From assembly GCA_003665825.1 (NCBI GenBank), contig QPFY01000016.1:620001-684000 (forward strand): a stretch of DNA of 64,000 nucleotides. Reading direction: 5' to 3'. A program made the position numbers and the translations under genes. The stretch comes from Microbotryum silenes-acaulis. Lineage: Eukaryota; Basidiomycota; Microbotryomycetes; Microbotryales; Microbotryaceae. Below are positions 24,433-34,811 of the stretch, piece by piece. Every line of letters starts with the position of its first letter. The stretch's first letter is position 1. The notes beneath the pieces were generated by a model. It saw only the letters and a list, made by a program, of their open reading frames with translations, did no database searches and was not told the origin of the DNA.

Positions 24433-26826
24433 GGTTTCCTGTATCTTGCGGCGATAGGGATGCGACCAGAGAGTGTGAGAAGCGCGGCGGCCTCGGAAGC
24501 TCCAGGCGCGCATGCAACAGCAGCTAGCAGCAGCAGGCAGCAGCGCGTGCGCGAGTGCGACAGAGTGCGACCTAGTGCGACGCCGCCTTCAGCTTGTCGA
24601 TCTGCCTTGGCCATGTGTGTCTGTGCTGCCTGAACTTCAATTCGAGCGCCTTCTTCAGGCGCAGGCTTACGTATCAGCTGTTCTGACCAGCGAATTTCGA
24701 AAGCACGATTACGGCGATCGACAGAGTCGGTTCCTCCCCGAGGCGATCTCCGAGTCACTGCACCAACTTTAAACGGCTCAGTGGCCTACAATCAGCCATG
24801 CAAATAGTAAGGGGAGTAAATAGCATACTTAATTAATGAATTTTGACGAGATCGGTCAGGGCAGAGCGACGTGCGAGGTTTGAATGGCAAACACAAATTT
24901 TTCTTTTTTTTTTCCCCGATGATCGACACCTTCAGGGCCTGACGGGTCGATATCGTAGGCGAGGCGGGGATGAAGCAGTATGAAGAGACTGTAATTGAGA
25001 CCGGACAGATGCTTGGTCCCTCCTGCTGACTTGGTTCCACGGTTACGCCACCTAAAAGTTTCGGCGTTGAGGAGCCAGGCCGGCGAGATTGAACGACGGC
25101 GTGCGCTGTGGCAAGGACGTCAGACTTGGCATTGCGAGGCGGCGCAGACGCGCATTCTAGCGCACTCTGGCTCGAGCTCTGGCGCCGAGGCAGTGAGTGA
25201 GTCAGCGTGGGCGAGTGCTTTACCCCTTTCCGACCTGCATCCTCTCTGTTCCGACAGGGCTAGGTCAAAGCGCCCTTCTTCGTCCCTCCACCGTCTCTCT
25301 CTCTCCTTGGCCTCCTTCACCAGAGGTCACTGGGGCAGTCGTCGTTCGATCGTCGTCCGTCCGTCGTCGTCGCTGTCGTCGTCGCTTTCGTGGTTGCTCG
25401 TTGTTGTCGCAGCCCGAATCGCAGGCGTCACGCACGGTCGCGAGCACGCCCCGTCTCAGCAACACTTGTCCATTGCCAGCCGGTCGTATCGGTTCGCGCG
25501 CGACAACTGTGCCGAGAAGAAGTAGTAGAGGAGACCGAGAGGTGACCCAGTCGCAGTCGTACAGCAAGTTGAGCAGGAAGGGTGGTAGTGAAGCTGCCAG
25601 CCGCCGTCAGCTGGTTCGCTCTTCCCTTTTTCTGGCCCCCAAGCAGCTCAGGCTCAGGTCAGTCCAGCAGGCCCGACCCCAAGTCAACAGGCCCACGGCA
25701 CACAGCGCAGGCTCCCATTCGAGAACGTGCGAGCTCACCCCAGCCGCATTTCACCTAACCCCCTACAGTCCAGCTTGTACGACCCTTGGCCCAATTCTCC
25801 CCAATCCCAACCCCAACCCCAACCCCAAGCCACCCCGACCTCGTGTGTGCGCGTTCCGTCCCCCTTGGTGCACTCTCTCTGCGTTGCTCCCCGTCTCTGG
25901 ACTGGAGCTTTGCTTGTGGTGAGTGACTTAACGCGCTGAATCGGCCCACGCGCGCCTGTGCCCGCGGGGCCCAACGCAGCAGAGCGCCGAGCACTGACTC
26001 TGACTCTCGGCTCCCACCGTGCGAACGTGCGTAGTAGGTCTTCACGGCATCGCTCTCCGATATTCTGGCTCTTGTTTTCGGACCAAGCCACAAGGGACCA
26101 ATCCGGACACGCCCCTCTAGTCATCCATCCCGGCACACCAGTCTTGCCTACCCCTCTACACCCCGGCTCAGTCGCTCGATTCAGACAGGCCTTCATTGGA
26201 CCTCCGCCTTTTCTCCCGCACTTTGCACCCGACCCCCGTCCCCGAGGTACGACCCCCCCCCCCCCCGCATCTAATTCGCTCCTTCTTTGAACCGAGCCTT
26301 GCCACTAACACGACTATGTCCATCATTCACATACAGCTTGTTATCTTTGTTAGACGCACCGGTTAGATACCGATACATCCTCGCGCGCCCCTCCACTCGA
26401 CGTTCCGAGCACCCGTTGAGTCTGCATTCGTCCAGAGACCGGAAAAACGACAAGCTCCGGCGATCAGAGCAAGCCGCTTTCTCGCGACACATCATATCCT
26501 TGTCACCCTCTCGGCCTCTATAAGAAAAGAGCAGTGGGCGGCAGATTTCGACGAATCGGTTCTCGCTTTTAGCAACCGCCTCGGAGCTCTCCCTCGCCTC
26601 TTTTCGGGCCCCTCGTCAGGCGGCGCCGGCGTGTCCTCCACCTCGCTCCATCTTTCGATCTGATCGATAAGCGTTCAAAGACCTCCAGCCCAATCCTGCA
26701 ACCCATCCCCCCAAAAGTGCTAGCTCCCCACGAGCTTCATAGCACAACCGACTGGGCCATTCGAAGATCTACCTATCAACAGGTAAATCTCCGTCTAAGT
26801 CCCTGTCCACCCTCCTCCGCCTCACC
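24433..26826. promoter_or_regulatory. Long divergent promoter / leader region, TPT gene / cyclin gene
   Basis: This 2.4-kb stretch lies between the start codons of the transporter (minus) and the PCL-type cyclin (plus). It contains CAG-rich sequence near 24512-24545, a (CCCCAA)n run at about 25799-25831 and a C homopolymer near 26249-26264. Short open frames occur but none is convincing. A regulated cyclin with a long leader and upstream ORFs would fit, but that is inference. Confidence 0.5.
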
Positions 26827-28851
26827 ATGACCTCCAACTACTTCGGTCCGCCTCTGGACGGCCATTACCACTATGGTTCGCAACTGGCGCCTCAGGTGCA
26901 ACAAACCGCTCCGTTGCACCCTCAGCACCCGCCTTGCTACTACCACCACCAGCCCCAGTACCCCGTGTCGATGCCTCCCGCGAACGCGCCGATCGCCATG
27001 CCGTCTATGGGCACGGCGTGTGTCGCAGTGCCGTCGCACGCACCCCAACAATTCGAATGGCGCCCTCTCCCATTCAACTCGGTCTCGGCTTACTTCGCCG
27101 TCCCCTCGGCGGCTTACTACCCGCTGCCCCCCCAAGCGCACGCCCCATCCGTGACCCACAGCCGCCATGCGTTCGCCGGACATTCGCCAGCGAGCCATGA
27201 TACGTGGTCGAGGAAGGCCGCCGAAGTCCATCGCGACACTCGCACACGCTGGGGATCCCATGATTCGTTGACCTCGGTTGTGTCGCAGCCCGGGTCGGAA
27301 TGGTGGGTACAGCACACGCACCCCGCCGCCGCCGCTCGTGATCGCTGGACCGAGCAGTCGAGGCAGATGCAAGCGCGTGAGCGCCCGGAATCCTTTGTGC
27401 GCTCCATCTGGACTCGAGAGGAGTATGGTAAGAGCTTCATCCCAGTCAACGGACCCGCGGCTGAAGACGCGGTGATGGACTTTGAAGAGGTTGTCAGCGT
27501 CGACCAGCACGAGCCCATCGTCATCCCCAACGCGGACCCTTCGGCACTCATCGATTACGACCTCATCGTGCCCATGTCCGCCGTTCCTCCCCCTCCCCCT
27601 ATCGAGCGCTCGGCCGTCCCCTTGGCTGATCTTGCGGTGGAGATGGTGTGGGACGCGTGCGCACGTGGCGCCAACGGTTCACCTGCGAGGGCTAGTCGTC
27701 AAATTATTCGCCAAGGACGTTCGCGTGCGTCGTTGCTCAACGACTCGCAAGACGACGTCGCCCTCCCTGCGGCCCGTAGTGGGTCGCGCTCGTTCCCGCA
27801 GACACCCGAACTCTTCTATGGTGCGATCGGTGATGGGCGTGCGCCCCGCAAAATCTCGGACCTGTCCTTGGGTGGTGGCTACGTCAGCGACGAGTCGAGT
27901 CCCGGCAGCTCCGCTCCTGGAACGCCGGAAAATGTTCGCTTAGCCAGCCTCGGTTTTGCCTACCCCTTCGTGGGCGAACAGCTCCAGACGCGCCAGAGCG
28001 CCAAGATGGCGACGTCGTCGGACGAGGACATGCTCCACAGCCCCGTCGACGTTATCCGCACGAACGGTCGCCGCCTTAGCAACAAAAACAGACCGATGCC
28101 ACTCGCGTTCCCTGCGGACCCGACCCCCGCCTTCCGTCAGTTCGTGAGGCAGCTCTTGACGACGACGCTCGTCGCGCCCGAGGACATCGCGCTCGCCTTG
28201 CACTTTGTCTCGCGCATCCCTCGATCGTCGATCATTCCGCCTGCCAAAGCCGAAGATGGCGCAGAGGGCTGCACGAATGCGCTCAAGTCGGCGCCGTACA
28301 AGATCCTGCTTGGTGCCTTGATGCTGGCGAACAAGACGCTGCAAGACAACTCGTACCGCAACGAAACGTTCGCCGCCGTCTCGGGCATCCCGCTCAAGGA
28401 CGTGAACGATCTCGAGATCCACGTCTTTGGCTCTCTCGGCTTCGATGCCTCAATCGATGGCGCCGTATGGGCAGCTTGGCTCAACGAAATGTCGCGTCGT
28501 GCTTCGCTCGGTCGCGGCAACATTGGCAACACAGTCGAAGTTGATGCGGCCATCCAGCGACTGCAACGCGCGATTGCTCGTGGCTCCGACACGTCCTCAA
28601 CGCCGTCGTCGCCTCTCGTCGGTGTTCCCATGGTCCTTAATGTGGCTCAGAGCCCTCGCACGGCCGATTCGTTCAAGTTCCTCCCGCCTATGGCAACGCC
28701 CCTGATGCAGTGCCGCAACACCGCGTTGCTCGAACTCGACATGGACGCTTCTGGACCTTGCCGTCCTGCTGCTGCTCGTCGCTCGACCTGGCTCGACAGA
28801 TCGCCTACGCTCACCGTCGCGATGCCGTCACGTCATCAATATGTCGTCTGA
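26827..28851 (+). CDS. PHO85-type (PCL) cyclin-domain protein
   Basis: A single uninterrupted 674-codon frame, unusual in this intron-dense window. The first ~430 residues are low-complexity (Pro, His, Gln, Tyr, then Ser-rich) with no clear domain. The cyclin box runs from about residue 435 to 560: FRQFVRQLLTTTLVAPEDIA, ALHFVSRIPRSS, SAPYKILLGALMLANKTLQD, YRNETFAAVSGIPLKDVN and LEIHVFGSLGFDASI. The pattern of Ala-Leu-Met-Leu-Ala-Asn-Lys followed by Ser-Gly-Ile-Pro-Leu matches Pcl1/Pcl2/Clg1-type cyclins that activate Pho85 kinase in cell-cycle entry, polarity and nutrient signalling. The specific partner cannot be read from sequence. The C-terminus after the box is Ser/Arg-rich. Confidence 0.82.
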   Translation: MTSNYFGPPLDGHYHYGSQLAPQVQQTAPLHPQHPPCYYHHQPQYPVSMPPANAPIAMPSMGTACVAVPSHAPQQFEWRPLPFNSVSAYFAVPSAAYYPLPPQAHAPSVTHSRHAFAGHSPASHDTWSRKAAEVHRDTRTRWGSHDSLTSVVSQPGSEWWVQHTHPAAAARDRWTEQSRQMQARERPESFVRSIWTREEYGKSFIPVNGPAAEDAVMDFEEVVSVDQHEPIVIPNADPSALIDYDLIVPMSAVPPPPPIERSAVPLADLAVEMVWDACARGANGSPARASRQIIRQGRSRASLLNDSQDDVALPAARSGSRSFPQTPELFYGAIGDGRAPRKISDLSLGGGYVSDESSPGSSAPGTPENVRLASLGFAYPFVGEQLQTRQSAKMATSSDEDMLHSPVDVIRTNGRRLSNKNRPMPLAFPADPTPAFRQFVRQLLTTTLVAPEDIALALHFVSRIPRSSIIPPAKAEDGAEGCTNALKSAPYKILLGALMLANKTLQDNSYRNETFAAVSGIPLKDVNDLEIHVFGSLGFDASIDGAVWAAWLNEMSRRASLGRGNIGNTVEVDAAIQRLQRAIARGSDTSSTPSSPLVGVPMVLNVAQSPRTADSFKFLPPMATPLMQCRNTALLELDMDASGPCRPAAARRSTWLDRSPTLTVAMPSRHQYVV

Positions 28852-29709
28852 GCGCCGCCTATCCACCCTAAACGTCTATGATCATTCGTCTCGTCTGCCC
28901 AAGTGTGAGGACCCTCCTCTTAGGTACTTCACCCTACCCTCACAGACACTGAGCGTCGACTTGTTTGACCCGCCTCGCAGTTTCGTCATTCATCCATTAC
29001 TCCACAATGTCTTGTTTTCTACGATGCACACCTTTTTCCGGTTCCATCGAACGCAACAGCCGAAGCGGTAACCCCGATTGTCTTTACGTCAAGAGCTCCT
29101 GCACTACACCTTCCGGAACCCTCCAAGCATCATCAGCGCGATCGTCGTCACGTACCACCGATTCAGTTCGCGTACGGTACTGACGTCCTGTCAAGCTCGA
29201 CGACTTCTCTAGCGGCTCAAGATTCGATGACACCCCGCGACCGTTCCCACCATGCCTTTTGCCTTTGAGCCGCCTCTCGCTTCCACTCCTACCCTACACT
29301 AAAAATTTCAACCTAAAAAAAAAGGTCTACGTTTCACCTCCTTCCATCCTCTTTTGCTTCTTTGCATGCATACTCTTGACCCTCCCACACTCCGTTCTCG
29401 CCCTTTTATCCTTCTGCTGTGCACACACTCTCCCACATCACTTCCTCCCATTTCGGTTCGTCGACAGCTTATCGACTGCGCGAGCTCCACAATACACAAC
29501 CTTTTGTCCTTCCTTTCTCGCCCTGTCCATTCTTCCCTTTTTTCTTTCCTTTTTTTTTGCGGATTTGGAAGGTCACCACTACTCCGATCTAGTGGTTCGT
29601 TTCTGTCCTGGTACTGTTCTGTAGTACCGTCCCAATGATGAGATTCGATCTGTGGCGTTCCTTTCTGTTTCGGGTGTCGAGAAATCCTGAGACCGTGTGC
29701 GACAGCCAC
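28852..29709. other. Cyclin 3' flank, pyrimidine-rich
   Basis: This 0.86-kb stretch lies between the cyclin stop codon and the first transposon. The right part is strongly pyrimidine-rich on the plus strand (about 29290-29560). The overlapping frames there are compositional and not genes. Confidence 0.45.
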
Positions 29710-32506
29710 TACAGTCAGACCTGAGAAAATTTATATTTTCGGTGGACGGATTTTCCCATAAATTAAGACAGGTATAAGCTTGGAGAGTTCGGCTTCAGAT
29801 CACTACATTATGACCTGAAACTCCGTTTTTGAGCTTCCTACATCAAATCAAGAATTTTCGTGCATCGTTTGAGTCGATGCATTGACTTTTGAGGGGGAGG
29901 AAATTCAGAAGGCCCGAATTACTGAATTACAGCCAATGTACGGCCTCTACTGAGGCATGATGACATCTAACAAGTTTTGAAAGCTCCAAGAAAAAATATC
30001 TTGACCTACTGCTACTGACGCTGGAAATACGAAGTCATTGTCGTCTGAATCCTCGCGGCATCCTGCTCGGCAACAAGAGTCCTGCGAATCCTCTTAGCCT
30101 CGTCCTCAAAAGAAATCAAATCCGTTGGACCTGAGTACCCATTCATAGCAAACCTAAGGAAAACATCAAGCGCTGAGATTGCCTCCTTCAGCGTCGTTCG
30201 CTCCGCCGGTCGGAGCTCTATCTCCGCTTCCCCCTCTCCTCCTTCTCCCTCGCAATTCTCCTCCAACTCTTCGGCAATGACCAGGTCCACAATCTCCTGA
30301 TCGGTCATTTCAGCCCCACCAGCAAGGTTCTCCTCCTCCACATCGACGAGAAAGTGGATACTCATCTTCTCGTTGCTCGTAACTATCCCCTTTTCGACCA
30401 GCTCATCGTTCGCCGTCTTCAGAGCGTTCATCGCGTTGATGATGCCGCGATCGCCATCGAGAGGCCCGCGACCGTTGGGAAGAGGAGTATGGTCGGTCGA
30501 TCCTTTGTTCTTGCGATCAGACAAGATTTGAGCGTGGCGCCAGCAGTTGGCAATCGTCTCGGGGCGGATGTCGTTCCACGCCTGTCTCGCAAGATTCATC
30601 GCTCGAAGCTGATCGATTGCGTAGATATCGTCGCCGGTTTGACCATCGTCGAACCTTGCAATAGCACTACGGATGAACCTATCAAGCAGAGTGCATCATC
30701 ATTGATCAGATAGGTTGGAAAACAGTCTCAAACCTCGGGACTCACCTTCTGCGATAGTTTGCCTTGAAGTTCGCAATGATTCCTTGATCGAGCGGCTGGA
30801 TTCTTGACGTCACATTGGGTGAAAAGTAATGAACTTCGATGTTGGTGATGGAATCAACTTCCCTCGTGTGTCCCGAGAAGTTATCGAGCCAGAGTTGCAC
30901 TTTTCGGCCCTTGCTGCGAAGCTCGAGATCCCAGGCTTTCAACCATTCGACGTAAAGCTCGCCAGTCATCCACGCCTTCTTGTTCGATCGATAGTAATGA
31001 TTGTAGTAGCTGGCTGGTTTTTTGTTGAAGCTACGAGGCTACGCCGCGCTACCAATGATGAAGGGAGGGAGCCGTTCCGATCCGTCGGCGTTGACCGTGA
31101 AAGCGAAGGTGATGCGAGTCTTATTCATCTTGACACCATTTCGACCGTTCCGAGCAAGGCCCGTAGACGGACGCATAGCGTAGAAGAGACCGGTTTCGTC
31201 CATGTTGAAGATATCACTTGGGTCGTACTTGTTCGTAAGATCGACGACTCTTTTGCGCTCCTCTTCGAGCGTTTTCGCATCGACCTTCTCGCCTACGCCA
31301 TGGAACTTGTAAGAGCGAAGATTGTGTCTAGATTCACAAAGAGAAAATTCAGACAATGCAGAACGGCTGACTGGAACAAGAATCACGCGAGTACCTTTTC
31401 TTAAAGCCCTGAAGCCAGCCGTTCGAAAAGGCGAAATCCCGAATCTCGAGTTTGTCGGCAAGTTGTTGACCTTTCAGGCGCAATACATCGGCGGTGATGG
31501 TGGTGTTCTGCTCGAGAGCTTGAGTACACCAGATTGCCAGCGCCTTTTCCAGGTTCGGGTGCATGACGCTGTTGTTGCGCCTCATGCTTCCTTGACCGCT
31601 TTCGAGAAGGGCGCGATGCTCGTCTTCCTTTTTGCGCCATTGCGTGAGCTTTGGCTGGCTCAAGATCGGGATGTCTCGGTGGTTTGGCGAATTGTTGAAA
31701 TACTTGACGGTGGCCGTGAGCGTCAACTTGTGCCGTTTTTGATAGTCAAGGACCTTGACAATCTGCGCGGTGGTCGCCGCGCCCTTCGCTTTCGGTCCAA
31801 GCTTTTGAGGCATGGGTTTAGCCTTTTGAGACGAGGTCGAGGCTGAAGTCGAGCCCTTTGTATGTCGAGAGAGGGCTTGAGGGATTCGCTTTGTTGGCGT
31901 TTTTTTTGGAGGCGACGAGGTCAGGTCGAGCATGGTGACCTCATTCGCGGCGGCCCGTGCGCCCGACTCCTCTCGGCAAGGCTTCAGAGGCGGCTGTGAA
32001 GGTGCCACAGACATCATCAGAAGGTCTGCAATGCAGCAAGCGATCAGTATGTAAATGAAAACTTACCGGTGGGAGAGGTCCATCCCTTTCGAGTTCGACC
32101 AGGTGCTTGCGATACGCGTCCCATTCGGCGCGATAGGGGGCGAACTGAGGATCGGCGGTGAGTTGACCATGACGATCCTCAAATTCCGGGAAGGGAATGA
32201 GACCATGATGATATGAAGAGGAATTTTTGATGAGGGCTTCTCGGATTGTGAAGATGTTCATTTCGGCGTCGTTGTCGGCGGAAGAGGAGAGAGAAGCACG
32301 TCGCGACTACATAGCCTGTCAACGTGTCAACCGCCGCCTTTGCTCTCCTGTGCTCGCTTCTCGGCTGTTTCGGGGCATTTCGGACTCTTCCAGCAGGCGG
32401 CTCGTCAACAAGAACGCCGAAGGAGAGGCCAATTCCTGATCAATCGCTCATTTCCGGCTCTCTCTTATCTTATAATTTGACCTGTAAACCCATAAATTAT
32501 AAGGTA
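29710..32506 (-). mobile_element. pogo/Fot1-like DNA transposon (Tc1/mariner superfamily)
   Basis: This element carries one transposase gene on the minus strand. TA dinucleotides at 29710-29711 and 32505-32506 flank AT-rich ends in which ACCT followed by an A/T-rich stretch with AATTTAT appears in inverted orientation (left from 29719, right ending about 32504). The ends match only partly, so the exact borders and target duplication are uncertain and at least one end has decayed. Confidence 0.6.
30012..32261 (-). pseudogene. pogo-type DDE transposase, one in-frame stop
   Basis: Minus-strand exons 32261-32067, 31993-31395, 31327-30746 and 30678-30012 join in frame to 681 codons. The only defect is TAG at 31041-31039, between the residues ...IIGSAA and PRSFNKKPASYY. 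The N-terminal half has a psq/CENP-B-type DNA-binding region (KVLDYQKRHKLTLTATVKYF, then NGWLQGFKKRHNLRSYKFHG). The DDE_1 catalytic core has D in IFNMDETGLFYAMRP, D in VQLWLDNFSGHT and D in TSRIQPLDQGIIANFK. The C-terminal region ends TMTSYFQRQ. Transposases of this type cut and paste DNA at TA sites. A lysine codon AAG changed to TAG would explain the stop, but a sequencing error is also possible. Confidence 0.85.
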
Positions 32507-32734
32507 CTAGGTGCGGCGGCGCGCTCCGCGCGCCACCTCCCACCGTAACCGTTGACCCGCTGCAATGTGATGTACTTTGCTGCAACAGCTGCGGTACTGT
32601 TGAGTAACGGAAGCGTAGTGGTTGAAGTCGGGAGAGAAGCGCGCGACGACGATCAAATGTACAGAGCCTTCATTTCATCACTGAACTCTTTTTTTGTTCT
32701 CTGGGAGCCCGATGATGTGCTCGGAGCTTTGAGG

Positions 32735-33310
32735 TAACTCTTAATTTCAACATTATCCGCTTCTCCGTTCTGACACCCTCCACATTCGTTGCTCGGGACA
32801 ACGCGACATACAACTGGCCGTGAGAAAAGACGGGCGTCTCCAGACACACTCTTACCTGTTGAGACTCTGAAGGTACTCGATCAAGAACAGTGATTCGTCT
32901 TGTAGCAGGTCGAGCACCATGTCGTTGATGTGATCCACCTGCGAATTTTTGGGCGCCAATTTTGCTCGCTATCGGAAGTATTCGACTTTTTCGCCTATCA
33001 ACATATTGTCCAGTTCGAGCGCGGGGACGGGATAAACGTGTCTGATCAACCCGGATCTGCTCCTCGTGATCGCCGGCAGGAGAAGCTCACGTGGGAGCGA
33101 TAAAGTCTTCTGTTTTGTTCGCCGAGCCATCTCCAACTCCTAAGAGCCAATCTGCAAAGTCCTGTGCGTTTGCCCGTTCCGTTTCGGTCACGAATCCCCT
33201 GTGATGTTACAGTCCAACCGGTCAGTTAGTCATGCTGCCCTGCGTTTTGCTTTTGAAAGATTGGCACACACCTGCCAACACGACGGTCACTCCACCGAAC
33301 CGAGCCGTTG
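32735..33310 (-). pseudogene. Helitron helicase remnant
   Basis: Reading the minus strand from 33310 to 32735 gives the pieces of a Helitron RepHel helicase (PIF1-like) in correct order but broken frames: FGGVTVVLAG (Walker B region, with the normal acidic residue missing), [18 protein letters not shown], then a frameshift into [35 protein letters not shown], a stop codon in place of an expected residue before RAKLAPKNSQVDHINDMVLD, and finally VCLETPVFSHGQLYVALSRA follow. The middle between YLQSL and VCLETP is deleted. Helitrons move by rolling-circle replication. This copy is dead. The Rep domain was not found. Confidence 0.75.
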
Positions 33311-34685
33311 AGGCTCTGCCACGGGACGGTGAGCCGCAATCCACGGAACCAGAGCCTGTTTTTCTGCGTGATTTGTTACAACTATCAGTATTCTTGCTGT
33401 TGTCCATCTGTAGCAATGGCAGTGAAGACTCACATTTAGTGTCCCAATGACCCGGATTCTCAACCGTACGAAGTCAATCCTTCCGCTCAATCCTTCCGCT
33501 GTGTCACTGACGTCCAATGTCTTTTTTCGTATCAGTTTTTCCGTCATATCTAAGACTGCACAGCCATTCAAGGGATAACTCACGCATGCAGTGTCGTTAG
33601 TCGCTGAGACTAAGAGTGCCCAGGCGCGCATTTCCTCCTCGCAAGGCCTAGGCGCACGGGCCTTACAGTGAGGAGGAAGAAAGGCGAATGCTATGCTGTG
33701 GCCCATGCGGTTCGGAGGCAGTGCAGTGTGCTAGTCTGTGCTTAGTGTGATTCGGTGCGTGCGCATATGTGCACCCACCTCAACCCCTGTGTGCTATGTT
33801 CGGCATGATTGAGCCGTGTTCGGCTTTGTCGCGCCTCAGTGCCCGGAAATCGGTGAGTAGCACGCGTAAGCTGTGCACCTTCCTTGGTTCAGGCAAACAT
33901 ATGACTGCAAGTGCTTTCCAGTTGCTCCCCAAGTCCCCGAGTATAGCATCTATCGCCGACACCGCCGCCCATGAGCCCGGGATCAAGCCTTACATGCCTC
34001 ATGCCTCAGGCCTCGTTTGGAGATCGGAAGACGCTCGATCACGATTCATCCCATGTTCAGGAGGGAATGCGGCACAGCACGTGTTCCCCTAGAGCCGCGG
34101 GGATCGCTTGCGGGACAGGAGCAAGCAGGTGGAAGTTAGGAGACATGTTCGGCAAGCCGCAACTGAGTGCCCGGGACTCGGGGACCCACTGCCACTCCTT
34201 GTCAAGCAAATCAGAGGTCTAACGGTTTTCGCCGCAAAGGCCCGGGCGGACCTTCTACTAGTAGGCGGGGCTAGACGGCTAAAACAAGGGAGAGATGAGG
34301 GCGGCGGGCTATCCAAGCACCCCAACTTTTTATTGTCCTCGCGCGCGAGTTTTGGATTGATTTCCGCCACCTGATTCAGCCGCGCGTTTCGGCCTCCCTG
34401 TCTCGACGCCGCGTCTGTTGAGTTCGTCGCCCCCGCACGTGACCAACGCGCGCGCCGCGGTCCCAGCGCAATGTTTGTTATTTCCTGCGCTTTTCCCCTC
34501 CGATGTCTCGATCGGATGCCAATGGGGTTCTCGAGCGCGGGAAGGGAATTGCGACCTTGCGACCTTCCTTGTGTATCTTTCGGTGTGTTTGGTTGTGTTG
34601 GGATGAGGAAGATGATTAATCTTCCTGGACGAGACCCTGGGATGATGCGTACACCCCAATTCCCGAACCCCCGGTTCGGACAGAC
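33311..34685. other. Unassigned sequence inside the transposon nest
   Basis: This 1.4-kb stretch has no recognisable gene. It may contain further decayed Helitron sequence on its left side and the 3' end of the DIRS/Ngaro-type element on its right. The open frames present (up to 206 codons on the minus strand) show no family motifs. Confidence 0.35.
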
Positions 34686-34761
34686 GCCCTGGCGCCGGAT
34701 GCGTACCATAGGTCATGCCCCCTGCCCTGGCGCCGGACGCGTACCATAGGTCACGCCCCCC
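34686..34761. repeat. Two-copy 38-bp tandem repeat
   Basis: Copies at 34686-34723 and 34724-34761 share GCCCTGGCGCCGGA and GCGTACCATAGGTCA with a few substitutions. The repeat lies just beyond the stop codon of the tyrosine-recombinase frame. It may belong to the terminal repeat system of that element, but no partner copy was found at the other end. Confidence 0.7.
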
Positions 34762-34811
34762 ACACTTACAACAAACAAAACGCAGCGAAAGATGCCTACA
34801 TTACAACACAT

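Noticed and set aside
29259..29624. 121-codon plus-strand hydrophobic frame
   Set aside because: It lies in a pyrimidine-rich 3' flank. The Leu/Ser/Phe composition follows from base composition and no motif is present.
34089..34709. 206-codon minus-strand frame
   Set aside because: It has no family motif, lies at the edge of the retroelement, and overlaps other frames. It was not called a gene.
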